Shown: positions 50,876 through 59,476, numbered from the stretch's first letter. The stretch is 64,000 nucleotides of DNA from Ruminococcaceae bacterium HV4-5-B5C (GCA_900184925.1 FXYJ02000006.1:62001-126000), one strand, 5' to 3'. Notes: generated by a model from the sequence alone, not told the origin. Made by a program: numbers and translations.

Positions 50876-51331
50876 TTGTCCAAAACCAAAAGCGAGATCG
50901 ACAAAGAGCTGATGTATAAAAAGCTGATGCCCTCCGCCATCCGTACCGTCCGCCCAAAAGAGCCCGAACCGGAACCGCCCCGCAGCGAAACCATGACACC
51001 GCCGCCCGTTCCCTCCGCCCCTTCGCAGAAGGCGCCCGAGCCGCGCCGCATTGCGGTGCCGACGCTCGACAGCCGCCAGACGGTTGTGGTGAACACAATG
51101 GAAGCGTGTGTGCTCGGCAAGCTGGACGATGTACTCGAGCGCTTTTCCTGCTGCCGGTGCGACCGGTGCAAAAAAGATATTATCGCGCTGGCACTCAACA
51201 AGCTGCCGCCGCGTTATATGGTACTGGCCGAGAGTCAGCCCGAGCCGGACATCTCGCCGCAGATTAATGCCCAGGTCGTCGCGGCGATGATTCAGGCGGT
51301 CATCCGGGTGCGGTCGCATCCGCGCCACTGA
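50876..51331 (+). CDS. ComFB-domain protein with Pro-rich N-terminal region
   Basis: This 151-residue protein has a charged start (SKTKSEIDKELMYKKLMPSA), a Pro/Ser/Glu-rich linker (about 27-60) and a ComFB-like domain at about 70-125. Its core reads VVNTMEACVLGKLDDVLERF, SCCRCDRCKKDIIALALNKL and PPRYMV. The four cysteines CCRCDRC suggest a metal site. ComFB proteins have been described as cyclic-dinucleotide receptors in cyanobacteria. The start is TTG, six bases after the ParA stop. Confidence 0.88.
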   Translation: MSKTKSEIDKELMYKKLMPSAIRTVRPKEPEPEPPRSETMTPPPVPSAPSQKAPEPRRIAVPTLDSRQTVVVNTMEACVLGKLDDVLERFSCCRCDRCKKDIIALALNKLPPRYMVLAESQPEPDISPQINAQVVAAMIQAVIRVRSHPRH

Positions 51332-51340
51332 TCGGAACGA

Positions 51341-51377
51341 AAAAGCGCCGCGGGCTTCGGAAGAGGCCCGCGGCTTT
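51341..51377 (+). terminator. Terminator-like hairpin
   Basis: GCCGCGGGC/GCCCGCGGC stem with an A-run before and TTT after, between the ComFB gene and ywlG; it may only attenuate read-through. Confidence 0.65.
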
Positions 51378-51395
51378 GAACGGAGGGAATACACG

Positions 51396-51947
51396 ATGTA
51401 TGAAGAAATTGCGCGCGAAGCGGAAACCGCCGTGCGCGAACTGCTCGAAACGGCGCGCCTGAAAGAAAACGGTCTGTTTGTGGTCGGCTGCTCTTCGAGC
51501 GAGGTCGGCGGGCACAAGATCGGCTCCTTCTCCAACACGGAGATCGCGGACGCCGTTTTCGGTGCCATTTACCCGGTACTGACGGAGAAAAAGATTTTTC
51601 TCGCGGCCCAGTGCTGCGAGCACCTGAACCGCGCCCTGATTCTTGAGCGCGCGGCGGCGGAGTATTACCGCCTGCCGGTTGTGAACGTTGTCCCGCAGCC
51701 GAAGGCGGGCGGATCGTTTGCCACGGCGGCATATCATGCGTTCAGCGACCCGGTCGCCGTCGAAAGAATTCAGGCGCAGGCCGGCATCGACATCGGCGAC
51801 ACGCTCATCGGCATGCACCTGCAGCCTGTGGCCGTTCCGGTGCGCGTTTCCGTCCGGAAGGTCGGCGAGGCGAACCTCGTCTGCGCCCGCACAAGGCCGA
51901 AGTTCATCGGCGGAGAGCGAGCCCACTACGACGAGCGGAACCTGTAA
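51396..51947 (+). CDS. ywlG: YwlG/DUF436 (TIGR01440, UPF0340) family protein
   Basis: This 183-residue conserved Firmicute protein is of unknown activity. Defining stretches are LFVVGCSSSEVGGHKIGSFS, FLAAQCCEHLNRALILERAA, NVVPQPKAGGSFATAAYHAF and the end VRKVGEANLVCARTRPKFIG. Conserved Cys-Cys and His in CCEH hint at a metal or thiol site. GGAGGG precedes the ATG. A strong terminator follows. Confidence 0.95.
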   Translation: MYEEIAREAETAVRELLETARLKENGLFVVGCSSSEVGGHKIGSFSNTEIADAVFGAIYPVLTEKKIFLAAQCCEHLNRALILERAAAEYYRLPVVNVVPQPKAGGSFATAAYHAFSDPVAVERIQAQAGIDIGDTLIGMHLQPVAVPVRVSVRKVGEANLVCARTRPKFIGGERAHYDERNL

Positions 51948-51970
51948 AAGTATATATAATATAGATAAGA

Positions 51971-52003
51971 AGGAAGCCGTCCTCACCGTGAGGACGGCTT
52001 CCT
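51971..52003. terminator. Bidirectional intrinsic terminator
   Basis: AGGAAGCCGTCCTCAC/GTGAGGACGGCTTCCT almost fuse in a 15-bp stem, between the convergent ywlG and the ABC permease array. Confidence 0.9.
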
Positions 52004-52007
52004 GATT

Positions 52008-52766
52008 TTATCGGTACAGCTCGGCTTTGCGGAGAAGGAGCCAGATGAGGCTCGCGAGGACTGCGACCAGAAGAAGCCGGGTCAGAAGATCGAGACCGGG
52101 GTTCAGGCCCCACTGCGTCCACTGTGCCCATGCCGCGGAGACAAACCGGCCAATTGCTCCGTGTGTGACGGTCGCGTCGAACCGAGGCAGAAAAATAATA
52201 CATACCGCCGGCACGCCAACCGAAACGAGAATTTTCACGGGCCTGTTCATGCGGGAATAGAGCACGCCGATGAAAAAGCCGAGCATGGCGAGGGCAAAAT
52301 CCGCAAGCAGACACCAGAGCCAGTTTTTGAGCAGCAGGGCAAATGTGAGCGGTATAGCTGTAGATGCTCCGCGCGCTCTGGCGGCCAGCAGATCGCCGAA
52401 AATCTGTGAAACATATAGGGTGCGGTATTCAATAAAATTGGAAAACACCGCGACGTTGATCATGTCCAGCAGGGAAACGGTCGCGGCGGTAACGGCGATG
52501 GCCGCCGTCAGGCCGCAGAACAGCCTTCTGCGGGAGACGCCGCAGGACGTGAAGAAGCGAAACGCACCTTTGAACAGAATGATTCCGGCAACAAAGCAGA
52601 CGAGGATTGTCAGTACCTCCATCCCGCTAAAACTGAACCCGGAGTCGGACCGGGCATACTTTTCTGCCAAACCCGAAAAGATATACAGATAAATAATGGG
52701 GTAATAGACAGAGAACAAATCGTAGAATTGCCGGAGCTGATAACGCAGAATCGGCCTGAGATTCAT
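52008..52766 (-). CDS. ABC-2-like permease paralog 3 of the ytr-type operon
   Basis: This 252-residue membrane protein has six predicted helices, starting MNLRPILRYQLRQFYDLF after GGAGGG. It is a clear paralog of the next two genes, sharing SCGVSRRRLFCGLTAAIAVT, LLKNWLWCLLADFALAMLGF and the end LASLIWLLLRKAELYR. The last 139 bases are almost identical to those of the middle paralog. It is probably one half of a channel energised by the upstream ATPase. Substrate unknown; in ytr-like operons cell-wall antibiotics are the inducers. Confidence 0.82.
   Translation of the reverse strand: MNLRPILRYQLRQFYDLFSVYYPIIYLYIFSGLAEKYARSDSGFSFSGMEVLTILVCFVAGIILFKGAFRFFTSCGVSRRRLFCGLTAAIAVTAATVSLLDMINVAVFSNFIEYRTLYVSQIFGDLLAARARGASTAIPLTFALLLKNWLWCLLADFALAMLGFFIGVLYSRMNRPVKILVSVGVPAVCIIFLPRFDATVTHGAIGRFVSAAWAQWTQWGLNPGLDLLTRLLLVAVLASLIWLLLRKAELYR
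52009..52147 (-). repeat. 139-bp near-identical repeat, copy 1
   Basis: Matches 52833-52971 at 138 of 139 bases (single g/a difference at 52107). It encodes the C-terminal end of the permease; identity drops sharply beyond 52147. Confidence 0.9.
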
Positions 52767-52831
52767 ACCGGTTCCCTCCTTCAGCGCTTTTTCGGTATTC
52801 CCGCACAGACAGCCGGTCTTGGAGATTCGCT

Positions 52832-53605
52832 CTATCGGTACAGCTCGGCTTTGCGGAGAAGGAGCCAGATGAGGCTCGCGAGGACTGCGACCAGAAGAAG
52901 CCGGGTCAGAAGATCGAGACCGGGGTTCAGACCCCACTGCGTCCACTGTGCCCATGCCGCGGAGACAAACCTGCCGATTGCTCCGTGCGTTACGGTTGCG
53001 TCGAACAGAGGCAGGAAAATAAAGCACACAGCGGGCACGCCGACCGAAACGAGAATTTTTACGGGTTTGTTCATGCGGTAATAGAGCACGCCGATGAGAA
53101 AGCCGAGCATGGCGAGGGCAAAGTCGGTAAGCAGGCACCAGAGCCAGTTCTTCAGCAGAAACCCGGCCGTATAGGCCGGAAGGCCGCTGTGAAATTCTCC
53201 CATGATGAAGTCTGCCGAACCGGCTTTCAGCTGGTTTTGCACGAGCCCGGCATAAAAGGTCTGGTAGCCGACAAAATGCGAGAACACAGCGGTGTTGACA
53301 ATGTCCAACAGCGAAACGGCCGCGGCGGTAACGGCAATCGCCGCCGTCATGCCGCAGAACAGCCTCCTGCGGGAGACGCCGCAGGACGAGAAGAAACGGA
53401 ACGCACTTTTGAAAAGAGCTACGCCGACGCCGAAACAGGCCGCCATCGTCATAAACTCCATGCCGGAAAGCTGAGAATCTCCGGTATGGCGGAAATATTT
53501 AAGGTAAAGAGAAAAAAGGACCAGAATGTAAATTACGGTGTAGAGGTACGGGAACACTTTGGAATATTCCCGGAGCTGATAACGAAGGATCGGCCGCAGA
53601 TTCAT
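52832..53605 (-). CDS. ABC-2-like permease paralog 2
   Basis: This 257-residue, six-helix membrane protein starts at 53605 after GGAGG (MNLRPILRYQLREYSKVF). It shares the paralog core SSCGVSRRRLFCGMTAAIAV and LLKNWLWCLLTDFALAMLGF, but has its own extracytoplasmic loop (GLVQNQLKAGSADFIMGEFH), which is the most divergent region among the three copies. The 3' 139 bases nearly equal those of paralog 3. Operon order suggests paired use with either flanking paralog. Confidence 0.82.
   Translation of the reverse strand: MNLRPILRYQLREYSKVFPYLYTVIYILVLFSLYLKYFRHTGDSQLSGMEFMTMAACFGVGVALFKSAFRFFSSCGVSRRRLFCGMTAAIAVTAAAVSLLDIVNTAVFSHFVGYQTFYAGLVQNQLKAGSADFIMGEFHSGLPAYTAGFLLKNWLWCLLTDFALAMLGFLIGVLYYRMNKPVKILVSVGVPAVCFIFLPLFDATVTHGAIGRFVSAAWAQWTQWGLNPGLDLLTRLLLVAVLASLIWLLLRKAELYR
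52833..52971 (-). repeat. 139-bp near-identical repeat, copy 2
   Basis: Second copy of 52009-52147, offset 824 bases, in direct orientation, covering the 3' end of the middle permease gene. Confidence 0.9.
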
Positions 53606-53649
53606 AACATTTTCCTCCTGTAACGGTTTCCCCGGCATACCGCCGCTTT

Positions 53650-54432
53650 TTACTGGGATACCTCCGCTTTACGGAGCAGGAGCCAGGCGCCGCCCGCGAT
53701 CAGAGCGGCTGCCGCAAGGCGGGAGAGCAGGTCGAGGCCGGGGTTCAGGCCCCACTGTATCCACTGTACTCCTGCCGCTGCGAGAGACTGAAAAATCTTC
53801 CCGTGTGTCACGTTGGCGTCGAGCAGGGGCAGAAGAATAAAGCACGCGGCGGGCACGCCGACCGAAACGAGAATTTTAACCGGTTTGCTCATGCGGTAAT
53901 AGAGAACGCCAACAAGGAGCCCGAGCATCGCGCAGCAAAAATCCGCAAGCAGGCACCAGAGCCAGTTTTTCAGCAGAAGCGAAAGCGGCATCAGGTGGAG
54001 GCTGAATTTTCCGGCCGGGCCTAGGGAGAAGGAAGTAAAGAACCTTCCGCTTCCGGAACCGCCGGAAGACAGGGATGAGTAAAAGGTGCGGTAGTCAATA
54101 AAATTCGAAAACACCGCGGCGTTGACGATGTCCAGCAGCGAAACGGCCGCGGCGGAGACGGCGAGAGCCGCCGTCAGGCCCAGAAACAGCCGTCTGCGGG
54201 AGATCCCGCAGGCCGTGCAGAAACGGAACGTGCTTTTAAACATTGCGAGGCCGATGATGAAACAGCATACCACTGTTGAAAATTCCATACCGAAAATTGA
54301 GCCGTCGGTATCGGAACGGGTATATTTGAAAATCAGGGAGAGAACAATCATTCCATAGATTACGGAGTAAAAAACAGAGAACACTTTGTAATATTCCCGG
54401 AACTGATAGCGGAAGATCGGTTTTACATTCAC
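53650..54432 (-). CDS. ABC-2-like permease paralog 1
   Basis: This 260-residue, six-helix membrane protein starts MNVKPIFRYQFREYYKVFSV. It is more diverged than the other two but keeps ACGISRRRLFLGLTAALAVS, LLKNWLWCLLADFCCAMLGL and KPVKILVSVGVPAACFILLP. Its loop is Gly/Ser-rich (SSLSSGGSGSGRFFTSFS). It lies 14 bases after the ATPase gene with AAGGAGAGAACC upstream of the ATG. Together with the downstream copies it forms an unusual three-permease array. Confidence 0.85.
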   Translation of the reverse strand: MNVKPIFRYQFREYYKVFSVFYSVIYGMIVLSLIFKYTRSDTDGSIFGMEFSTVVCCFIIGLAMFKSTFRFCTACGISRRRLFLGLTAALAVSAAAVSLLDIVNAAVFSNFIDYRTFYSSLSSGGSGSGRFFTSFSLGPAGKFSLHLMPLSLLLKNWLWCLLADFCCAMLGLLVGVLYYRMSKPVKILVSVGVPAACFILLPLLDANVTHGKIFQSLAAAGVQWIQWGLNPGLDLLSRLAAAALIAGGAWLLLRKAEVSQ

Positions 54433-54446
54433 AGCGGTTCTCTCCT

Positions 54447-55292
54447 TCAGTGGTTCGTCAGCTCAATAAAGAGCTTCTGCAGGCTCATCTGACCGAGCTC
54501 AAGTCCGGCAGGGAACGGCTTTTCCGGCGTGCCGCGCAGATAGACGGTTTTCAGGCCGCCGAGCGAGTCGGCGCCGAGAATTTCTTTTCCTTCGGCGTAA
54601 GCGTCGGCGGCTCCCGCCGGTCCGCTGACCGAGTAGGCGCAGCCGAGGAGAGTGTCGATGGATTCGTCGAGAAGAACCTGACCCGCGCGGATGATGACGG
54701 CGCGCTCAATGAGCTTTGCCGCTTCCTCAATGAGATGTGTGGAAAAAAGAATGAGGCGCGGGTGCTCCGCGTAATTTTCCATCAGTTCGCGGTAAAACAG
54801 GTCGCGGCAGTTTGCGTCAAGCCCGAGAACCGGTTCGTCCAGCAGCAGGACTTCCGCTCCGCTCGACAGCGCGGCGACCAGCTTCAGAATGGTTGCGTAG
54901 CCGGTGGAGAGCTTGTCGTTTTTCTGGAGCGTATCGAGTTCGAATTTTTTGCTGAGCTGTTCCGCATAGTCCCGGTCAAAGTTCGGGTAAATCCGCCCGA
55001 GGTTCGTGAAGACCTCGCAGACCTTCATGCCAAGAGGAAAGTAGTTGACTTCGCCCATGCTGAAAATCTTTTCGAGCGCACGGTCGTTCTCGCGTACCGG
55101 CTCGCCGTCCAGAAAAATCTCGCCCTCTGTCGGGATGGTTTTCCCCGAAATCAGGTTCATCAGCGTGGTTTTTCCCGCGCCGTTGCGGCCGAGCAGGCCG
55201 CAGATGCACGGACCCTCGAGCCGGAGGCTCACGCGGTCTACGGCGTGCTTCCCCCGGAAACTTTTTGTTACGTTCCTAATTTCAAGCGTCAT
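54447..55292 (-). CDS. ABC transporter ATP-binding protein (YtrB-like)
   Basis: This 281-residue ATPase powers the downstream permeases. Walker A is LLGRNGAGKTTLMNLISG, the signature is altered to KLSTGYATILKLVAALSSGA (LSTGY instead of LSGGQ, common in the YtrB group), Walker B is EVLLLDEPVLGLDANCRDLF and the switch histidine is in LILFSTHLIEEAAKLIERAV. Its ATG overlaps the GntR stop by four bases. A C-terminal extension of about 70 residues is present. Confidence 0.93.
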   Translation of the reverse strand: MTLEIRNVTKSFRGKHAVDRVSLRLEGPCICGLLGRNGAGKTTLMNLISGKTIPTEGEIFLDGEPVRENDRALEKIFSMGEVNYFPLGMKVCEVFTNLGRIYPNFDRDYAEQLSKKFELDTLQKNDKLSTGYATILKLVAALSSGAEVLLLDEPVLGLDANCRDLFYRELMENYAEHPRLILFSTHLIEEAAKLIERAVIIRAGQVLLDESIDTLLGCAYSVSGPAGAADAYAEGKEILGADSLGGLKTVYLRGTPEKPFPAGLELGQMSLQKLFIELTNH

Positions 55293-55657
55293 TTCCCGTA
55301 CCCTCTTTCTATCATTGAAACGGTCTCCTGCTCCGAAAGGCCGAGTTTTTTCGCCTCGGCGGTCATCGGCAGCACAAAGTCCTCAAAAAATGCCCTGCGG
55401 CGCTTTTCCTCAATCAGGCTGCGCGCGCCTTTGCTGACAAACATTCCGATGCCGCGCTGTTTGTAGGCGACACCTTCCTCCACCAGGAGGCTGACGCCCT
55501 TGAGCGCCGTGGCGGGGTTGATGCGGTACGCCGCCGCGATCTCCGTTGTGGAGGGCAGCCGGCTTTCTTCCGGAAAAGCCCCCGTGAGAACGGCGTCCTC
55601 CAGCCGTTCGGCGATCTGAAGGAAGATCGGTTTTTCCTCTGCGAAAGGATTCGGCAT
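55289..55657 (-). CDS. GntR family regulator, YtrA subfamily
   Basis: This 122-residue protein has the N-terminal winged helix (IFLQIAERLEDAVLTGAFPE, LPSTTEIAAAYRINPATALK, EEGVAYKQRGIGMFVS) and the short YtrA-type C-terminal helix pair instead of a large effector domain. YtrA regulators repress an adjacent ABC operon and respond to cell-envelope antibiotics in B. subtilis. It heads the operon and is coupled to the ATPase by ATGA overlap. Confidence 0.94.
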   Translation of the reverse strand: MPNPFAEEKPIFLQIAERLEDAVLTGAFPEESRLPSTTEIAAAYRINPATALKGVSLLVEEGVAYKQRGIGMFVSKGARSLIEEKRRRAFFEDFVLPMTAEAKKLGLSEQETVSMIERGYGK

Positions 55658-55680
55658 GGCGGACCTCCTTTCAGTTAATT

Positions 55681-55704
55681 GGTTAATTGCTTGTGTAACT
55701 AACC
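55681..55704. promoter_or_regulatory. Candidate YtrA-type operator
   Basis: GGTTAATT (55681-55688) and AACTAACC (55697-55704) are inverted arms with one mismatch, separated by 8 bases, 24 bases before the GntR gene. A further TTAATTGG direct repeat adjoins. It is probably the autorepression site. Confidence 0.65.
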
Positions 55705-55818
55705 ATACAACAGAAGTCCCGCGATGTCAACTGCTTTTTGAAAAAATATTCCGGTTTTACAGAAGGCGCGGGGAACTTTCCCGCAATACCGCAGAAAAAA
55801 GCCTTTCTCCGCCAAACG

Positions 55819-55847
55819 TTGCGCACGGCGGGAAAGCATGTTATAAT
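55819..55847 (+). promoter_or_regulatory. Promoter of the mreCD-PBP2 operon
   Basis: TTGCGC (55819-55824), 17 bases, TATAAT (55842-55847), about 80 bases before mreC. Confidence 0.7.
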
Positions 55848-55928
55848 CATTTTATCTTTAGTCAGTCGGCCCGGCCGTTTTGTCTGTTCCGGTTTTCGTC
55901 CGGCTTTTTCAAACAGGAGGAAACGTTT

Positions 55929-56831
55929 GTGAAAGACGTTTTTCGTTCCGCGGGGTTCAAGCTCCTTGTGGCGCTGATGTTCGTCATGTTCTGCCTGATG
56001 CTCGCGACTTCCAATTCAACCAATTCGTTAACGGCGAAGCTTTTCGGGAGCGTCGCCACGCCGATGCAGCGCATCAGCACTCTGGTGACCAACAACGCGG
56101 CGGCGACAACCACCGTGGGCAAGTCGAAGGAGGAGCTTGAGGCCGAAAACCGGCAGCTGCAGGCGCAGGTGGACGCGCTCCGCAAAAAGCTTGTGAACTA
56201 CTATACCTATCAGCAGGAAAATGCGCAGCTCCGCAAGTTTCTGGAGCTGAAAAACGAAAATCAGGACTTCAAACCGGTTTCGGCCGCCGTGGTCGGCCGC
56301 GACCCGGACAATCTGTTCGGCCAGTTTACCATTGATCAGGGCACGCGCAGCGGCGTCGCGCTCAACGACCCGGTCGTAACGGATGCAGGCGTCGTGGGGT
56401 GGGTTTCGGGCGTCAGCTCCTCCTACAGCCGCGTGACGACGATTCTCTCGCCTGAAACGCAGCTCAGCGCAATGGATAAGGTCACGCGCGAGACCGGCAT
56501 CGTCGGGTGCGACATTAAGTCCGCGGACGCAAACCTGCTGAAACTGCAGTACCTTTCAAGTGACACGAAGGTTGCCGCGGGCGACCTCGTTGTGACGAGC
56601 GGCATCGGGGGCGTTTACCCCCGCAATCTTGTCATCGGTACGGTGAAGTCGGTCAAACGGAGCGACACCGACGTTTCCCTTTACGCCGAGGTGACTCCTG
56701 CCGCAAACGTGAAAGAAATCCGCGACGTTCTCGTCATCACCTCCTTCGCAGGGCAGGGCGAGGCGATGGAGGCGGCGCTCGGTTCTTCCTCCTCTCCTGC
56801 TTCGTCGCCGGCTTCCTCCGGGGGAAAATAA
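55929..56831 (+). CDS. mreC: Rod shape-determining protein MreC
   Basis: This 300-residue elongasome scaffold has a cytoplasmic start, one membrane helix (LLVALMFVMFCLMLATS), a coiled coil at about 75-118 (KSKEELEAENRQLQAQVDAL) and the beta-rich periplasm-side domain with VVGRDPDNLFGQFTIDQGT and VVTSGIGGVYPRNLVIGTV. It ends in a Ser/Ala/Pro tail. The start is GTG with AGGAGG upstream. mreB is not in the window, so this operon starts with mreC. Confidence 0.95.
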   Translation: MKDVFRSAGFKLLVALMFVMFCLMLATSNSTNSLTAKLFGSVATPMQRISTLVTNNAAATTTVGKSKEELEAENRQLQAQVDALRKKLVNYYTYQQENAQLRKFLELKNENQDFKPVSAAVVGRDPDNLFGQFTIDQGTRSGVALNDPVVTDAGVVGWVSGVSSSYSRVTTILSPETQLSAMDKVTRETGIVGCDIKSADANLLKLQYLSSDTKVAAGDLVVTSGIGGVYPRNLVIGTVKSVKRSDTDVSLYAEVTPAANVKEIRDVLVITSFAGQGEAMEAALGSSSSPASSPASSGGK

Positions 56832-56832
56832 C

Positions 56833-57345
56833 ATGTCGAAATACCGCGTGATCCGCTGGTTTGCCTATGCGATTGAGATCTTTGTCCTTTTTATTCTGCA
56901 GGAAACGCCGGGCCTTATCCCTTCGATCGGCGGAGCAAGGCCGATTCTTGTGATCCCGGCGGTGCTTTCCGTGGCGATGTTTGAGCCCGAGATTCCCGCA
57001 ATGCTGTTCGGGCTGTTCGGCGGGTTGCTGATTGACTTTGGCCTCGGCGGGATGCTCGGGTTTCACGCGATGCTGCTTGCGGCGGTCTGCTTCGGCATCT
57101 CGCTTGTCTGTGCCAACCTTGTTCGTACGAATTTTCTTACCGCCATGATCGTCGTCGTGCTTACGGGCGCGGCAGTCACACTTCTCGACTGGGCCTGTTT
57201 TTATGTTCTGCCGGGCTACCGCGATGCGCTGTATGCCCTCACGGCCCACTACCTTTTCATCTACCTTTACACCGCTGCGGTCATGCCCGTTGCTTACTAT
57301 TTCACCCGGGCTCTTGCGCTGCAGATCCGCTCCAAGGAGGAATAA
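56833..57345 (+). CDS. mreD: Rod shape-determining protein MreD
   Basis: This 170-residue membrane protein with five to six helices bridges MreC and the cell-wall synthases. Recognisable features are FVLFILQETPGLIPSIGGAR, PAVLSVAMFEPEIPAMLFGL and FGGLLIDFGLGGMLGFHAML. It starts one base after the mreC stop and ends five bases before the PBP2 gene, so the three are one polycistron. Confidence 0.92.
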   Translation: MSKYRVIRWFAYAIEIFVLFILQETPGLIPSIGGARPILVIPAVLSVAMFEPEIPAMLFGLFGGLLIDFGLGGMLGFHAMLLAAVCFGISLVCANLVRTNFLTAMIVVVLTGAAVTLLDWACFYVLPGYRDALYALTAHYLFIYLYTAAVMPVAYYFTRALALQIRSKEE

Positions 57346-57349
57346 GGCG

Positions 57350-59476
57350 TTGGACGAAGAAGAGAAAAAGACGGCCGGAAAAGGCCGGTTTCTATTTGCC
57401 GCTCTGTTTTTGCTTGTCATATCGCTTGCCTACGTGGCGAAGCTTGCGGACTGGCAGATCCTGAACGGGGATAAATGGCTCAAACAGGCTGACCGTTCGG
57501 GAACCGACACGGTGCAGATGGACGCCGCGCGCGGCGAGATTATCGACGCGAAGGGCGTCGGCCTTGCCGTGAACAAAACGGGGTACGCCATCACCTTCAA
57601 CGGGGCGACGATGACAGCCGAAACGAAAAACCAGACGATTCTCAAACTCGTCAAGCTGCTGGGCTCCCGCGGTGAGAAATGGACGGACGAGCTTCCCATC
57701 ACGGTCGACGCGAAGGGGAACTACCAGTTTACCCCGGACCGTGACAAAGATGTGGCCTACCTCAAGTCCAAAAGCTTTCTGGACGTGCAGTCCTATGCCA
57801 CGGCGGACCAGTGCATGAACGCGCTGATCGAGAAGTATAAATGCAACGGCTATTCCGTGCAGGACACGCGGAACATTGTGTCGGTGCGCTACAATATGAC
57901 GAAAACGGGCTTTTCCATCTCCGTTCCGTATACCTTCGCCGACAGCGTGGACCAGGACACCATCGCCGTTGTCAGCGAGAATTCCGCCGTGATGCCGGGA
58001 GTCGAAACAAAAGTGACGACGGTGCGGCAGTACCCGGACGGCTCCATCATGCCGCAGATTCTCGGAACGGTGGGCGCGATTCCGGCCGAGCAGTACGACG
58101 AGTACAAGGCTAAGAACTACCCCATGAACGCACGCGTGGGCACAAGCGGCGTCGAAGCGGCGTTTGAGAACTGGCTGTGCGGCAAGACAGGCGAAAAGAC
58201 CGTCAAGCTCGACCCGGAAGGCGACGTCCTTACCCAGACGGTCACGAAGCAGCCCGTTTCGGGCAACACGGTTCAGCTTTCCATCGACAGCAACCTGCAG
58301 AAGGTCATCAACGCCGCTCTTGCCAAAAATGTTAAGGGTGCGCAGGAGTACGGAAAAAAGAACGCCACGCCGGACAACCCCGAGGGCAAGGACTGTACAG
58401 AGGGGGCCGCCGTTGTGCTGCGGGTCAAGGACTTTGCAGTCCTTGCCGCTGCCACCTACCCCTCCTATGACCAGAATAAGCTTTCCACCGACGCGAGTTA
58501 TTACAGCGAGCTTCTGAATGACAGCACACACCCGCTTATCAACCGCGCGTTCAACGGGCAGTTCGCCCCCGGCTCCAGCTTTAAGCCTTCCGTAGCGCTG
58601 GCAGCGCTTCAGGAAGGATATATTACCAATTCCACCGTCTTCGTCTGCAACGGCGTCTATGTGATGAACGATTTGAAGCTGCACTGCTGGAACCGTTACG
58701 GCGGTCACGGCGCTCTGACGCTGGAGGGGGCTCTGGCGGAGTCATGCAACGTATTCTTCTGCAACGTCGGTTTCAAGACGGGCATTAACGCCATGAACCT
58801 CTACGCCAAGCGTCTCGGTCTCGGCGTGAAGACCGGCGTTGAAATCGGCGAAAACTCCGGCGTCCTTGCCGGGCCGGACGAGCGCAAGGCTTCCGGCGGA
58901 ACGCCGTGGAACGCGGGCGACACGGTTCAGGCGGCCATCGGGCAGAGCGACAACCAGCTCACGCCGCTCCAGCTGGCAACCTACTGCGCAACCATCGCCA
59001 ACAACGGCGTGCGCCTCAAGACGCACCTTGTCGACAAGGTGCTCGACTATTCCCGCACCAAAACAATCTATACACCGCCGGTTACGCAGATGGACAATAT
59101 CGGAGTTTCCCAGCAGAACATCAACTACGTCAAGGCGGGTATGCGCGCCGTTGTCACAAGCGGCACCGCGGCGGGAACATTCAGCAGGTACGGCATTGCC
59201 ATCGCCGGCAAAACCGGCACGGCCCAGACCGGAACCGGCCACTCCGACAACGAAGTTTTCATCGGCTTCGCACCGTACGACAATCCGCAGATCGCCGTCG
59301 CAGTTATGCTGCCTCACGGCGGTACCAGCCAGTTTTCGCTCGGAGTTTCGAAGGCTATTTTTGACGCTTATTTCTACGGCGCAACGGTGGACGCAAACGG
59401 CAATATCGTGATTCCTCCGGCCGGGTCTCCCTCGTCCGGCTCCACATCTTCCTCCGCGTCCTCTTCCGCCCGGTAA
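57350..59476 (+). CDS. mrdA: Penicillin-binding protein 2 (MrdA-type transpeptidase)
   Basis: This 708-residue class B PBP cross-links peptidoglycan during elongation. There is one N-terminal membrane helix (GRFLFAALFLLVISLAYVAK), a dimerisation domain (DAARGEIIDAKGVGLAVNK) and a transpeptidase domain with all three motifs: SSFK in FAPGSSFKPSVALAALQ, SCN in LAESCNVFFCNVG and KTG in IAGKTGTAQTG. It ends in a Ser-rich tail. The start is TTG, preceded by AAGGAGG. An insert of about 80 residues near the N-terminal domain makes it longer than E. coli PBP2. Confidence 0.95.
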   Translation: MDEEEKKTAGKGRFLFAALFLLVISLAYVAKLADWQILNGDKWLKQADRSGTDTVQMDAARGEIIDAKGVGLAVNKTGYAITFNGATMTAETKNQTILKLVKLLGSRGEKWTDELPITVDAKGNYQFTPDRDKDVAYLKSKSFLDVQSYATADQCMNALIEKYKCNGYSVQDTRNIVSVRYNMTKTGFSISVPYTFADSVDQDTIAVVSENSAVMPGVETKVTTVRQYPDGSIMPQILGTVGAIPAEQYDEYKAKNYPMNARVGTSGVEAAFENWLCGKTGEKTVKLDPEGDVLTQTVTKQPVSGNTVQLSIDSNLQKVINAALAKNVKGAQEYGKKNATPDNPEGKDCTEGAAVVLRVKDFAVLAAATYPSYDQNKLSTDASYYSELLNDSTHPLINRAFNGQFAPGSSFKPSVALAALQEGYITNSTVFVCNGVYVMNDLKLHCWNRYGGHGALTLEGALAESCNVFFCNVGFKTGINAMNLYAKRLGLGVKTGVEIGENSGVLAGPDERKASGGTPWNAGDTVQAAIGQSDNQLTPLQLATYCATIANNGVRLKTHLVDKVLDYSRTKTIYTPPVTQMDNIGVSQQNINYVKAGMRAVVTSGTAAGTFSRYGIAIAGKTGTAQTGTGHSDNEVFIGFAPYDNPQIAVAVMLPHGGTSQFSLGVSKAIFDAYFYGATVDANGNIVIPPAGSPSSGSTSSSASSSAR

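Noticed and set aside
49910-51568. Upstream in-frame extension of the DAHP synthase reading frame
   Set aside because: It runs antisense through the ParA-ComFB operon; the enzyme has its normal N-terminus, ribosome site and promoter at 49909-49975.
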